Source of the DNA: Stenotrophomonas maltophilia
GTDB taxonomy: Bacteria; Pseudomonadota; Gammaproteobacteria; Xanthomonadales; Xanthomonadaceae
Direction: 5' to 3'
Length of the DNA stretch: 64,000 bases
NCBI RefSeq assembly: GCF_025642255.1
Contig: NZ_CP106759.1
Coordinates: 2,445,501-2,509,500 of the forward strand
Shown here: positions 15,593-25,500 of the stretch, piece after piece
How positions within the stretch are numbered: position 1 is the stretch's first letter
Layout of the letters: each line of letters begins with the position of its first letter
Position numbers and translations under genes: made by a program
The notes under the pieces: generated by a model
The model's input: the letters and a program-made list of their open reading frames with translations, nothing else
The model's database searches: none
What the model was told of the DNA's origin: nothing

Positions 15593-18538
15593 TCACCCCA
15601 GAACCGACTGCACCAGCACCTGGCCGTACCGTGCGAACTCCGCCGGGCCGGGGTGGTTAAACAGCGCGGCCGCTCCCAGCGAATCCGGGCTGGCGCCCAT
15701 GCCTCCCAGCTGCTCGTCCATGACGATCCAGTGCTGCGGCGCATACGCCGCACCCGCCTCCACAGCGGCGCGCCACAGAGCCCTGTTGGTGTAGTTCCAG
15801 CCCGCCAGCGCTCCGCCATCCACCGCATTTCGCCGCGGGACCGACAGGACGATGACATCCATGCCGACCGCCTTGGCCTGGCTGGCGATGCTCTTGATGT
15901 TGGCCAAGGTGGTCGCCTGCCCCAGCTCGTTCATGCCGAAGTGCAGCAACAGCACATCTGCCCCGGAATCCAACACCGGCTGCAACCTGGCCGGCCACAG
16001 GCCGTTGTCCAGGCTGTTGCCGGAGGTGGTGCCGCCGCGACCGAAGTTCAGATAGGCGGCAGACTGCCCGCTCGCCTGCTCCAGCGCCGCGATCAGCGAC
16101 CAGGGAGCGCTGATCTTGACGTGGACCTGTCCTGCGCCGTCGCCGAAATCGTACTTGGGCAGCGCCGCCACGGTGTCGGCCGGCATGCTGATGAGGTAGT
16201 TCTCCGGCCGGTCGCGGGTGGTGCCGTTGGCGGTATACGGCGGGGTGCCCAGCTGCACGGCGACGATGGAATCCCCGTAACTTGCAACGGTGATGGCCTC
16301 GCCGCGCGCGATCTTGCCCAGCAAGCGCCGCAGGCAGGAACGGTTGTGCATCAGCAGCTGCTGCCAGTCGTCCTCGCTCCCCCGGCGCACCACGCCGCTC
16401 AGGAACTTCGACGCATTGATGGCCGTGACCGTGTTGCCCACCACGTGCAGATACCCGATCACCGCCCGCCCATCGTCCGGCGCGGGCCGGTACTCGACAG
16501 CGTCGAAGTCACGCTCGGGTCCGGCCTTGACCGTCACGGCCTGCGTCTGCGGGTCCATCTGAATCAGGTCGTAGCGCTCCCTCTTGTAACTGTAGGTCAC
16601 GTCCACGTTGAACGCGGCGACGTCGACCAGGCCGCGCAGCTTTCCGTTGACGTGGTAGGCGAAGTCCGTGCCCAGCGCCAGCGCGGTCCCCGTGTCACTG
16701 CGCGAGGCCGAAACGCCGCTGATGTGCCGTCGACCCAGCCACGCACCCGCGATGCTCGGGAACACGGTATCGAGGTCGTAGATGAGGCTGTAGTCCTCCT
16801 TGTTCTCCGTGCCCGTCGCTGCAGCCGTGACCGTCAGCGCCGCATTGACGCTGACCTTCCGACCGTCCCCGTAGCCGCTTCCGTTCACATACACGGACAG
16901 ACCCGAGACATCGATCTGGAGGTCATAGGCATCCAGCAGGTGCACACCGAGGTCGCCCGAATCCTCGGAAGCGAGCCGGAACACATCGCCGCCCAACCTC
17001 CAGGCAAGCGCCGAGCCGGCCGCGATCGCCGACGAACCCCGATACCAGCCACGCTGCTGCTGGTTGTAGCCGCCGTCCGCCGCACGGGTAATGCCGATGC
17101 CGACGTTGGCCGCAGCCGCGGTGTATCCCCACAGCTCGAACAGGTACGTCTGCCCGTCGGTCGTCTGGATGGCCGGGAACGGGAACCGCAGATCCTGCCA
17201 GGTTCCGGAGACAGCCTCCAGGCCCAGCTCCGCCACAGTTTTGATGCCGCTGTAGAGCAGCGTGGCCGTCCCGTCGCTCGCCGGGTAGTTCCCAGCAGTT
17301 GCGGGGTTGGTCGGGCGCGACCACACGCGCAGCCGCAGGCTGGCAACGGTGCTGGCCAACTCCACCATCAGGGCCAAGGTGTCGAGGGACGACCCGGCAG
17401 CGATGTCCTGTCCGGCACCGGCCTGCGCACCGAAGGTCCACGCGTAGTGGCCACCCTCCTGCCCATAAATCTGGCCATTCGGTTCGCGCACCGCCGCGGC
17501 AGAGAACTGACGGGTGAAGCTTCGATCGATAATGCTGGCCTGGGATTCCAGCGCGTTGATCTGCGGCGCCAGCGCGCTATCCACCTCCCTGTAGAAGGCC
17601 TCGAATGCAAGACGGTTGGGCGCTCCGACGTTCTGGCTGGTGCCCCCGGCGTTTCCGAACCAGCCGCGCCGGAATTGAGTCAGTGATGGCGCATCGTTGC
17701 GGATGCCGATGGACAGACCGCCGGCAGCGCTCAGCTTCCACACCAGCAGATCCGATCCCGTCGTCGTCACCGTATGCGGAAGCCTGAACTCGACGTACTG
17801 GAAGTCGTTTCCGTTTGCCAGGTCCGCGCCGTTGACGGTGACCTCGGCCAGCAGCGTGTCGTTGGCAGTCGGCGGGTACGCCGACGTGCTTCCGGCCTGC
17901 ACCCGTGAGTACACCTGCAGGGTGATGTCACCGAGCAGCGGCACGTTGCTCATCCAGAAGCGGTATGCGTTGACCGGCAACCCATTGGCCGCTTCCGACG
18001 CCGAGTAAACCGCTCGGTTACCGACAGGGGCGAAGGTCGCATTGTGCAGGACCTGCGTCACCATGCTCTCGGTGACGGCCACCTGCGTCAGCGCATCATC
18101 AGCGTCACGGGCTGCGCTGGCGATGCCGAAGCGCGTGGGATTCCGGTCAGCCTTCTGGGTCAGCACATCCGGGGAGCGCCATTCCAGACCGGCGCTCACC
18201 ATGACATAGCGACCACTGTTCGGCACCGTGAGGCCCGACACCGGGTCCGTGTGGCTGCCGGTGTCACCGATCACCGCCACCTGACGGTTCAGGGGGATGC
18301 TGCCCGCTCCCGCCGCGGCACTCGCAGCAGCCCAGGTGGGAAACTCGATGGTGCTGCCGTTGGCCAGGAACTCATTGAAGTCGGCCTCGATTCCGGTCCA
18401 GCTACGGCGGGTCAAGCCCCGACGATCAACCCATGTCCGAGCCGATCCGTTGATCCCGGCATCCAGGTTCTCGGCGTTGTCGTACAGATCCAGGGGCGAG
18501 TTCGAGCCCACCGGGTTGCCGGTGTTGTACTTGGTCAT
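15593..18538 (-). CDS. Tail fibre with C-terminal SGNH/GDSL hydrolase domain
   Basis: 981 residues. The N-terminal ~110 residues (MTKYNTGNPVGSNSPLDLYD, RRSWTGIEADFNEFL) match the virion-attachment module common to siphovirus fibres. A long beta-rich middle follows. The last ~200 residues form an SGNH hydrolase: block I VASYGDSIVAV (catalytic Ser), LNFGRGGTTSGN (oxyanion Gly), LLLHFGMNE (Asn), and FNHPGPAEFARYG (catalytic His). Such domains deacetylate or de-esterify surface polysaccharide, so this is the likely host-receptor or depolymerase determinant. It is the last gene of the late operon, 21 bp after the J-like gene. Confidence 0.85.
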   Translation of the reverse strand: MTKYNTGNPVGSNSPLDLYDNAENLDAGINGSARTWVDRRGLTRRSWTGIEADFNEFLANGSTIEFPTWAAASAAAGAGSIPLNRQVAVIGDTGSHTDPVSGLTVPNSGRYVMVSAGLEWRSPDVLTQKADRNPTRFGIASAARDADDALTQVAVTESMVTQVLHNATFAPVGNRAVYSASEAANGLPVNAYRFWMSNVPLLGDITLQVYSRVQAGSTSAYPPTANDTLLAEVTVNGADLANGNDFQYVEFRLPHTVTTTGSDLLVWKLSAAGGLSIGIRNDAPSLTQFRRGWFGNAGGTSQNVGAPNRLAFEAFYREVDSALAPQINALESQASIIDRSFTRQFSAAAVREPNGQIYGQEGGHYAWTFGAQAGAGQDIAAGSSLDTLALMVELASTVASLRLRVWSRPTNPATAGNYPASDGTATLLYSGIKTVAELGLEAVSGTWQDLRFPFPAIQTTDGQTYLFELWGYTAAAANVGIGITRAADGGYNQQQRGWYRGSSAIAAGSALAWRLGGDVFRLASEDSGDLGVHLLDAYDLQIDVSGLSVYVNGSGYGDGRKVSVNAALTVTAAATGTENKEDYSLIYDLDTVFPSIAGAWLGRRHISGVSASRSDTGTALALGTDFAYHVNGKLRGLVDVAAFNVDVTYSYKRERYDLIQMDPQTQAVTVKAGPERDFDAVEYRPAPDDGRAVIGYLHVVGNTVTAINASKFLSGVVRRGSEDDWQQLLMHNRSCLRRLLGKIARGEAITVASYGDSIVAVQLGTPPYTANGTTRDRPENYLISMPADTVAALPKYDFGDGAGQVHVKISAPWSLIAALEQASGQSAAYLNFGRGGTTSGNSLDNGLWPARLQPVLDSGADVLLLHFGMNELGQATTLANIKSIASQAKAVGMDVIVLSVPRRNAVDGGALAGWNYTNRALWRAAVEAGAAYAPQHWIVMDEQLGGMGASPDSLGAAALFNHPGPAEFARYGQVLVQSVLG

Positions 18539-18559
18539 CTGGGTGCGTCTCCAGGGGTG

Positions 18560-21500
18560 CTACGGCGCGGTGGCGTCGTCGTATTGGTAGAAGGCGGGGT
18601 CGTATTGCAGGGCGGTCAGCTCAACCGAGCCGTCCTCGCCGGGCGTGAGGTCGGCCAGAACGGCGTCGTACCCAGCGCGCGTGCTGTCGCAGAAGATCAG
18701 CTCCGGCGGGTCAATCGTCGGGTCATCCATGATCCAGGTGTTGAACGCGTGTTCACCCGGCAAAGCGGAGGCGGCAATGGTGAGGCGGTGGTCATCCACG
18801 CGCGTGGGGACGATCACATTCGACAGCGTGCCGTCCTGGAAGCGCACCAGGCACCGCGGCGCCGGCAGGCTCCAGTCCAGGTACTCGCCCACCTCGATCA
18901 GCAGCTGGGTTCCCTCGAGCCGTGCCGATTCGATCATGGCGCTGATGGTGCTCGATCCCGGAATGTCGTCGAACAGCTTCACCCGGTCGCCGTACTGATA
19001 GACCAGGCCCATCATTTCGGTCTTGGTCTTGTAAGTGAGGCGCTGGCCTTGGTGCTTCATCAGGCGCCGCATGCCGATCCGATACGCGCGGTCGCGTGTT
19101 CCAACACCCTGCAGCTCGAAGGTCTCCACCTTCCACGGCTCAGTCACACCGGGTAGCCGGCATTGCACCGTCTCGGCCGCCCACGTCACCTCATCGATGT
19201 AGGTCACGTCCACGCCGTCATAGTCATCCGGCCCAGGCGAGATGAAAGACGTGGTCAGCGGCTCCAGCTGGCGCTGCGGCGAGATACCGCCGCGCCAGGC
19301 CTTGACCCCCTCCCTGCCCGCCGAGCACATCGAGTCGATCAGCAGGAAGTAGCCCATGCCGGCCTGCGCTGCCAGCTGCAGCATGTCCAGAGCGCTGGTC
19401 CCGGACTTCTCCGCGCTCAGGTCGAAGAACTCTCCCCGCGGCGTCCAGTAGGCTTCCTCCAGGTGCTGCAGCGTGTCCAGGTCGATCTGGTCGCTGGGCA
19501 GGCCAAGAGAGCGCATCACATGAATCATCGCGCCACTGATGCTGCGCGCAGCGCCTTCGTCGTACAGCCGCGTTGCCTCCACGTTGAACCGCCTGTCCGT
19601 CTGGGCAGCCAGCTTCGTGCCGGTCGTCACCGTAAGGCCAATGGTGGTCAGGTCGTCATAGCGTGTCGGCCGCTGCGAGAGCCGTGCGCGCAGCCCCTGC
19701 CAGAAGCAAGCGTCCCGAGCAGAGTTGCCACCACGCTCGGTGACACGCCGCACGCGCACCTCAATCTGCCCCGGCGTCACCAGTTCAATCCGCTCAGTGA
19801 AGCCCAGCGCGTCCTCGGACGTAGCCGTGTAGACGTGGGTGCGCACAGACCATGCGTCGCCAGATCCGAACACACGCCAGGCCACCCGCACCGTCACGGT
19901 GAATGTGCGCTTGTTGCCCTTGTCCGTGTACCAGATCAGCCCGCCCGGAAAGTTGAAGTCGTACTCGAACGCGTCTGTGGTCTCCCCACTCGGGCATACC
20001 AGGAACGGCCCGAGCCATTCCTCTCCCTCCTGGAATCCGGTCGCCCGGTAGTCGGTCACCGTGCGGGTCGTCCATCCCGGCCAGCCGGTATCGATCACGC
20101 CCCCCTCAGTCAGGCGCTGCACCGTCAGGGTGAGGCCTGACACTGAGGCGATGCGGTACTCACTCTGACCGCGCGACATTGCCAAAGACACAGTGCCCGG
20201 GGGCAGACCACCGAACGCGGTGCCGGCGGCGCTGTCGTACGCCAGCGTCACTCGCGGGAACGTTGCCGGTGTCCCGCCCGTAGTTGCCTCGCCAGGCGTG
20301 GCGGTCGGGCTGCTGCCGAACACGGCCGCCGGCAGGCCGCTGTAGGTGATGCTCCCGCCGACATAGGGGCTCGACGCCTCGGCAATGGTCACCACACCGC
20401 CAGAATGGGTTGCTACCAGGCCGCTGTCCACGAGCTGGTCGTTGATTGCAGTCAGCAGTACGCCGATGGTGATGTAGTCGGCCACCAGGGCGATGCTGTA
20501 GGTCGTCCCGCGCCAGGTGATCCCGAACGTGACAGGAGAGCCGCTGAAATCGAAGCTGGTGGCTGCCGCAGATCCAGTCACCCGCGCCGCACTGCCGCCC
20601 TCACCAGGCACCGCCGGAGACCCGGGAACGTAGCTCGCTACGAAGAGCGCGTAGTCCGCGCTGTTGTAGGTCAGCAGCACCGGCATCCCCACGTAGGGAG
20701 CCAGCTCATCCACCGCACTGCCGGCGATGATCGAGTACAGGCCGCTTGTGGTTGCCGTGAACGTGGCAGCCACCTTCAGGGTCAGCACCGCGCCGACCGT
20801 CCAGCTGGCAGGCACGGAAGTCGCAGGGCGCTCCTTCCCATCTGCGTCGGTGACGGTCGCGTTGTTCAGCGTGATCACATTGCCGGACACGGTTACCGAG
20901 TCCGCGTTGATGCCTGTGGCCACGTCCGCCGTGTCGCTCAGATCCAGGCCGGCCGTCCCCGAAGCCGTTGCGCCAACCTCGGTGGAATTAACCCAGTTCT
21001 CGGAGCGAACGTCTCCGCCCACGTCGGTGCCCGGTGGATAGATGGTCATCTCCACATCGCTCCCGAAGGAGCTGATCGGCGTGTTCCCCAGCCGCGCGGA
21101 ACCCACCGGAATGATGTGCCTGCCCTTGCCGACGCAGACGAACATGTGGGTTCGGTAGGTGTTGCCGCCGACGAACCGGGAGACCGGCTGCACCAGATAG
21201 TCGGCCCACACCCGGCAACGGCCCATCACCTCGCGGATGGGGCTACCCAACCGCGCAGAATTCGCCCGCGCCGTGTCGAGGCTGAGGCTGTCGCCTTGCC
21301 CGAACCGGCTTCCTGATGGCAGGTTCGACGCCATGTAGATGGCGTAGGCCGCGACGACGGCCACCACGACCCAGTAGACCACTGCGCCAATGCCCTCGTA
21401 GTGAGGCACCGGGTAGATGCGCACATCTGTTTCAGCGTCGATCCAAGTGGCCGCCCAAGCACCAGGGGGAACCGCATCGCCGTCAACATCCACCTCGATC

Positions 21501-21625
21501 GGCTGCTCACCTTCTCCGGTGTATCCGCGGACCTTTGACCGCAGCCAGCTGTCGACGGTTACCCGGCCGTGCTCGTGCGTTTCAAGCGCCTCGCCGGGCA
21601 TCCGCGAAGGGAACACCCGGATCAC
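18560..21625 (-). CDS. Tail tip / central fibre protein, J-like
   Basis: 1021 residues. It begins IRVFPSRMPGEALE, with a hydrophobic segment around residue 85-105 (VVYWVVVAVVAAYAIYMA). The middle is Ig-like and beta-rich with many Thr/Ser/Gly, and the C-terminal half has the lambda J/gp27-like baseplate signature (IGMRRLMKHQGQRLTYKTKTE, YQYGDRVKLFDD). By position after the NlpC/P60-type gene it is the tail-tip protein that carries the fibre. It overlaps that gene by 4 nt. Confidence 0.85.
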   Translation of the reverse strand: MIRVFPSRMPGEALETHEHGRVTVDSWLRSKVRGYTGEGEQPIEVDVDGDAVPPGAWAATWIDAETDVRIYPVPHYEGIGAVVYWVVVAVVAAYAIYMASNLPSGSRFGQGDSLSLDTARANSARLGSPIREVMGRCRVWADYLVQPVSRFVGGNTYRTHMFVCVGKGRHIIPVGSARLGNTPISSFGSDVEMTIYPPGTDVGGDVRSENWVNSTEVGATASGTAGLDLSDTADVATGINADSVTVSGNVITLNNATVTDADGKERPATSVPASWTVGAVLTLKVAATFTATTSGLYSIIAGSAVDELAPYVGMPVLLTYNSADYALFVASYVPGSPAVPGEGGSAARVTGSAAATSFDFSGSPVTFGITWRGTTYSIALVADYITIGVLLTAINDQLVDSGLVATHSGGVVTIAEASSPYVGGSITYSGLPAAVFGSSPTATPGEATTGGTPATFPRVTLAYDSAAGTAFGGLPPGTVSLAMSRGQSEYRIASVSGLTLTVQRLTEGGVIDTGWPGWTTRTVTDYRATGFQEGEEWLGPFLVCPSGETTDAFEYDFNFPGGLIWYTDKGNKRTFTVTVRVAWRVFGSGDAWSVRTHVYTATSEDALGFTERIELVTPGQIEVRVRRVTERGGNSARDACFWQGLRARLSQRPTRYDDLTTIGLTVTTGTKLAAQTDRRFNVEATRLYDEGAARSISGAMIHVMRSLGLPSDQIDLDTLQHLEEAYWTPRGEFFDLSAEKSGTSALDMLQLAAQAGMGYFLLIDSMCSAGREGVKAWRGGISPQRQLEPLTTSFISPGPDDYDGVDVTYIDEVTWAAETVQCRLPGVTEPWKVETFELQGVGTRDRAYRIGMRRLMKHQGQRLTYKTKTEMMGLVYQYGDRVKLFDDIPGSSTISAMIESARLEGTQLLIEVGEYLDWSLPAPRCLVRFQDGTLSNVIVPTRVDDHRLTIAASALPGEHAFNTWIMDDPTIDPPELIFCDSTRAGYDAVLADLTPGEDGSVELTALQYDPAFYQYDDATAP

Positions 21626-21999
21626 GCGTAATACTCCACCCGGTTGAACCGGCGTTCGAAGCGCGCCACCGGCAGCACGGTCACGTTCCGGCCATCATTG
21701 CACTCCAGCGTGCACATTCGGCCCTCAACCTCCACCAGCACGGCCACATGCGTCACCATGCTGCCTTCGTAGCAGAACGCCACAGCGCCCTCTACAAGGT
21801 CGCTGCCGGCGTGCTGCAGGACGGCCTGCTGCGCCAGCTCGGGCAGATCCTCACGGGTGGCGCCGGGATGCTCGTCCCAGGCCGGGAGGCCCAGGTCGCG
21901 GCGGACCTCGTTGACCACGCCATAGCAGTCCAGCTCGGGGAACACGCGGCCACCGCTGACCCAGACCACATCCAGGTACTTTTCCAGATCGATGCTCAT
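21622..21999 (-). CDS. NlpC/P60-like tail-tip peptidase
   Basis: 125 residues from MSIDLEKYLD. A Cys-nucleophile motif (PELDCYGVVNEV) and a His (MVTHVAVLVEV) occur with NlpC/P60 spacing, matching the lambda K C-terminal domain, which cuts peptidoglycan during DNA entry or matures the tail tip. Start chosen because it overlaps the preceding stop by 4 nt. Confidence 0.75.
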   Translation of the reverse strand: MSIDLEKYLDVVWVSGGRVFPELDCYGVVNEVRRDLGLPAWDEHPGATREDLPELAQQAVLQHAGSDLVEGAVAFCYEGSMVTHVAVLVEVEGRMCTLECNDGRNVTVLPVARFERRFNRVEYYA

Positions 22000-22478
22000 G
22001 AGATGTAGCGAAGCCCCGGATGTTGGGAAAGGTTGAAGCGATCGCGAGGCCACGCGGTGTCGAGGATGTTCATGAACCCGGCGGTCACCTGGACCTCCGT
22101 GGCCGACCACTGCCCGCCCTTGATGACCATGGACAGAGGGCGCTTGATGGGAGCCAGCAGATCGCTGCTCAGGTAAACCCGCAGGGTGACTGTCATCGCT
22201 TGCTTCGACGCCAGTGCTGCACGGATTCTGCTGCTCACCACACCGTCGATGTTGGTCAGCGCAAAACGCAGATCCTGGACGCCGTCCGCGTTTCGGGCGG
22301 GCTTTGCCACGTCCATGCCGCAGGCCTTGAAAGTGACTGTCTCGCCTGTCTCCAGCACCGCCCGCAGATCCTCCCAGCCCTTTGTCAGGTAGTAGGTGTC
22401 GCTGCCCGCCGAGATAGCCAGCGTCTCGTGCTCGATCTCGCTGCCCCCGGAGGCATACAGCCGTTCCAGAATGCTCAT
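21996..22478 (-). CDS. DUF1833-like minor tail protein
   Basis: 160 residues from MSILERLYAS. It sits between two tail-tip genes with 4-nt overlaps on both sides. The sequence (ITLAISAGSDTYYL-like start, EDLRFALTNIDG) fits the DUF1833 group found at this position in HK97-type siphoviruses, equivalent to lambda L. Confidence 0.72.
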   Translation of the reverse strand: MSILERLYASGGSEIEHETLAISAGSDTYYLTKGWEDLRAVLETGETVTFKACGMDVAKPARNADGVQDLRFALTNIDGVVSSRIRAALASKQAMTVTLRVYLSSDLLAPIKRPLSMVIKGGQWSATEVQVTAGFMNILDTAWPRDRFNLSQHPGLRYIS

Positions 22479-22933
22479 GGCTCCGGCCACTCCCTGTTTG
22501 CTGCCAGATCGATCACGCTGGCCCGCAGGAAGCCATCCGGGAACTCCGTCCACCCGTCCGCAAGAAGCGGACGCAGGTACAGCTCAAGCGGCGCAGTGAA
22601 CATCCATAGGTTGCCGTTGGTCAGCGTGGGCCCGTCGTAGATGTCGGTGAACCGGGCTTTGTAGTAATCCATGCCCAGAGGACTGCGAAGCCGGCACGCG
22701 AACCACGCGACACCATCCGACAGCTGTTCCTGAAACCACTTCTCGAAAAGAGCCGCCTGCTGGTCGTTGAGTAACCAGCGCACTTCGGTCTGGCTTGGCG
22801 TCGCGGTGTAGGCGCGCCGCGGCAGCGAGCGCCCGCTCACAAAGGTTGATCGGATCAGTGGCGACAGGTGGCGCAGGCCGTACCCCTCGCGCAGAGGCTC
22901 CGGCAGCCACTTAGGCTGCATGATCAGCGCCAT
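22475..22933 (-). CDS. Minor tail protein, lambda M-position
   Basis: 152 residues. It begins MALIMQPKWLPEPLREGYG and contains RWLLNDQQAALFEKWFQEQL and WFACRLRSPLG. No named family recognised. The position directly after the tape measure (1-nt TAATG overlap) and before the DUF1833-like gene corresponds to lambda M, a tail-tip component. Confidence 0.7.
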   Translation of the reverse strand: MALIMQPKWLPEPLREGYGLRHLSPLIRSTFVSGRSLPRRAYTATPSQTEVRWLLNDQQAALFEKWFQEQLSDGVAWFACRLRSPLGMDYYKARFTDIYDGPTLTNGNLWMFTAPLELYLRPLLADGWTEFPDGFLRASVIDLAANREWPEP

Positions 22934-25437
22934 TAGCCGACCTTCCTTCTGACGTTCCAGTTCGACCGCATCGCACGTGACTGTGGCCCTGTGCCGGACG
23001 TGGTGTCGGCAACGCGGTCCTGACGTGCCAGCATCACCGCTCGGGCTACTGTCTGCTCTTGCATCAGCCTCTCCCGCTCGCTGATGGAGCCGTTCACATT
23101 GAAGTTGAACTCGTAGTTGTCGCCGCGCCCGCCACTGACTGAATCTCGCGACACCCGATCCAAGGTCGCATCCAGCTTCGCGCTGGTTGCTGCGGTGGTA
23201 ACCCGCTCACCCTTCTGCAACAACCAGGTGCCTGTCTCGGGCACGCTATCAATACCGTCGTGAGCCATACCCACGGCAGATACCTCACCGACGAGATTGG
23301 CAACAGCCGCAGCTGCGGCGGCCATTGCAGCTAGGTTTGCGGGGAACGGGAGGCCGCTCGAAAGCGCCGAGCTGACAGCATCCTTTGCGGCGAGGGCAGC
23401 TTTGGCCACCGAGAACGCCTTGCTGATCGCGAAAGCAGCCCGGTAGATGCCAGACTGCTCGCCGAATCCAGCGCGCATTACACCCGCGACGGCAGACAAA
23501 CCCTGCTCCGCAGCTGTCAGGCCAACCTGCCACCTAGCCTTGTCCAGTTCGTCCAGCCTTGCCTGATGCGTGGCGGCCAACGCCGCCTCCTGGCTGTCCC
23601 ATTGATCATTCAGATCAGCACGGGCCTTCCTGTACTCATCCAAGGCCTCAAGCTGCGCAGCGTACCGCTTGTTCTCCTCCTCGACAGCCTTGTCGATCTT
23701 GGAGAACTCACCGCTGGCGCCACCGTACAGAGCGTCCGGGCCGCGGTACTCGCTACCCATCGATCCGCCCACCTGCTCGATCGCCTTCCCGGCTACCTTC
23801 GCGAACTCCGGATCGTTTGCGGCGCCCACGGCAGCGGCAGCCTGCAGAACCTTCAGCCGGTCGCGCGCCAACTCAACGCCCAAGGAATCCTTCTTGTTGA
23901 GTTCTTCCTTCAGCTTGACGAACGCCTCAGTTGCCTTAGCAGCTTCCTCGTTCGCTGACTTCACCCCTGCCAGCCTATCGATCTCCGTCGCCAGCGCGCG
24001 AAGTCGCTCCTGCTGGGCGGCGTTCAGGCCCTGGAGGCTGCCCTGGGCCATTTCAAAGTTCAGGCGCTGCAGCTCGGTGGCCCGCCCCGAACGGTCTGCG
24101 CTGGTATCGAACAGCTCGATCTGACGCCGCAACTGCAACCCGGTCGATTCATAGGCCTGCTGCAGCTGCTTCTGAGCGGCCAGACGCTTCTTCGCGTTCT
24201 CAGCGTCGGCAGCTGCTGCAGCGGCTGCTTCTCGCGCCGCACTGTCGCTGGAGTTTGCCGTGCTATCTACCGAGCCGGTGACCCCCTTGAAGGCCTCCGC
24301 CGCCCGTTGGTACTTGTAACGTTCAGTCAGCTCCCTCTGAATGCCGATACGCTGTTGAGTCAGATCGTTGATCTGCTTGAGCCTGGCGGCCTCCTGAGCA
24401 TCCGTAAGCGGGATCCCAAGGAGCCCGGTCTTGTTCTGCTTCGCGTAGTTGATCAACCCATTCAGCCGGGCCATCTGCTCGTTGAGTGCGGCCTCACCTG
24501 CGTCCTGGACGCTTCCCCCGGCGTCAAGATTCGCGAGATCCCTGACCTTGGTGATGAAACTGGCGATCTGCACAACACCATTCGCAAGCTCGCTGGACAG
24601 ATTGGCCACCAGGGTGACAATGCTGTCGAACCCATCCTTGACCTTCGGGTCCTGCAGAGTATCGATGAGGTCGTTGACGGCAGCCGTAGCTCCCTTGAGG
24701 CTCCCATCCTTAGCCGTGGTGATGTCATCCAGAGTGTGGCCGAGCGCAGTCAGCGCTCCCCCGAAAGTGTCACGCGCCGCCAATGCGGCGCCCGCATAGG
24801 ACTCCTCGAGGATCTCCAGGATCATCACCTGGGCCTCGCCTTCCTTGCCAGCTCTCACCAGCTCGTCGATCGTACCGCGGACTTCCTTGGTGAAGGCCGC
24901 GCCGAACCCCTGTTGCGCCAGCGCGGCAGCGGCTTTGCTGGGCGACTCCAGCGCGCGGCCAATCGTTTCGGCTGACTGACTCACGCTGATGCCGAGACGG
25001 GCAGACTGGTCAATCACAGCCTGCATCGCGCGAGGGATGTTGGCGGACAGAATTCCCGAATAGGACAAAAGCCTGGTCTGCGCCTCGACGATCTCGCCGC
25101 CGCTGAATGTGGACTTGTCGGCAAGTGTATCGGCCATGTCCAACAACTGCTGGCGGGTGTACCCGGCAGCACCACCGGTTGAACGGATAATGGCGTCGAG
25201 CTGAGCAACCTCCTTCTCGGCCGCGATGCTGTTGCGCCCGAACTTCAGCGCTACAGCGGACAAGCCCGCAATACCGACAGCAACACCAGCAGCAAGAGCG
25301 GCACCGGCCATTCTTGCCTCGGATTCGACCTTCTTGCGCCACTTCTCCGCCCGGCGCTCGGACTTGTCCAGGCCAGACGCAAAGCCGCCGACCTCGGCGA
25401 TCACGTCGATGGTCAGCGTACCAAGGGACCGGGACAT
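22933..25437 (-). CDS. Tail tape measure protein
   Basis: 834 residues from MSRSLGTLTI (open to 25488). It shows the tape-measure pattern: a coiled-coil N-terminus, hydrophobic segments (AGAALAAGVAVGIAGLSAVAL; a second around residues 680-720, AAKDAVSSALSSGLPFPANL), a long Ala/Gln/Glu-rich helical centre and a C-terminus with ERLMQEQTVARAVM. Its length sets tail length; about 830 residues implies a tail near 125 nm by the usual 0.15 nm per residue rule. It follows the frameshift chaperone gene as in lambda. Confidence 0.88.
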   Translation of the reverse strand: MSRSLGTLTIDVIAEVGGFASGLDKSERRAEKWRKKVESEARMAGAALAAGVAVGIAGLSAVALKFGRNSIAAEKEVAQLDAIIRSTGGAAGYTRQQLLDMADTLADKSTFSGGEIVEAQTRLLSYSGILSANIPRAMQAVIDQSARLGISVSQSAETIGRALESPSKAAAALAQQGFGAAFTKEVRGTIDELVRAGKEGEAQVMILEILEESYAGAALAARDTFGGALTALGHTLDDITTAKDGSLKGATAAVNDLIDTLQDPKVKDGFDSIVTLVANLSSELANGVVQIASFITKVRDLANLDAGGSVQDAGEAALNEQMARLNGLINYAKQNKTGLLGIPLTDAQEAARLKQINDLTQQRIGIQRELTERYKYQRAAEAFKGVTGSVDSTANSSDSAAREAAAAAAADAENAKKRLAAQKQLQQAYESTGLQLRRQIELFDTSADRSGRATELQRLNFEMAQGSLQGLNAAQQERLRALATEIDRLAGVKSANEEAAKATEAFVKLKEELNKKDSLGVELARDRLKVLQAAAAVGAANDPEFAKVAGKAIEQVGGSMGSEYRGPDALYGGASGEFSKIDKAVEEENKRYAAQLEALDEYRKARADLNDQWDSQEAALAATHQARLDELDKARWQVGLTAAEQGLSAVAGVMRAGFGEQSGIYRAAFAISKAFSVAKAALAAKDAVSSALSSGLPFPANLAAMAAAAAAVANLVGEVSAVGMAHDGIDSVPETGTWLLQKGERVTTAATSAKLDATLDRVSRDSVSGGRGDNYEFNFNVNGSISERERLMQEQTVARAVMLARQDRVADTTSGTGPQSRAMRSNWNVRRKVG

Positions 25438-25500
25438 AGCTCTCTCTGCTGCAGGGGCTGGCCGGCGGCCAGCCAGGTTGATGTGCACCCTATGGCGGGG

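Noticed and set aside
15653..17686. Long rightward open frame (677 codons) opposite the tail fibre
   Set aside because: It is an antisense shadow of the SGNH tail-fibre gene; GC-rich third positions keep the opposite strand open. No ribosome-binding site or sensible domain.
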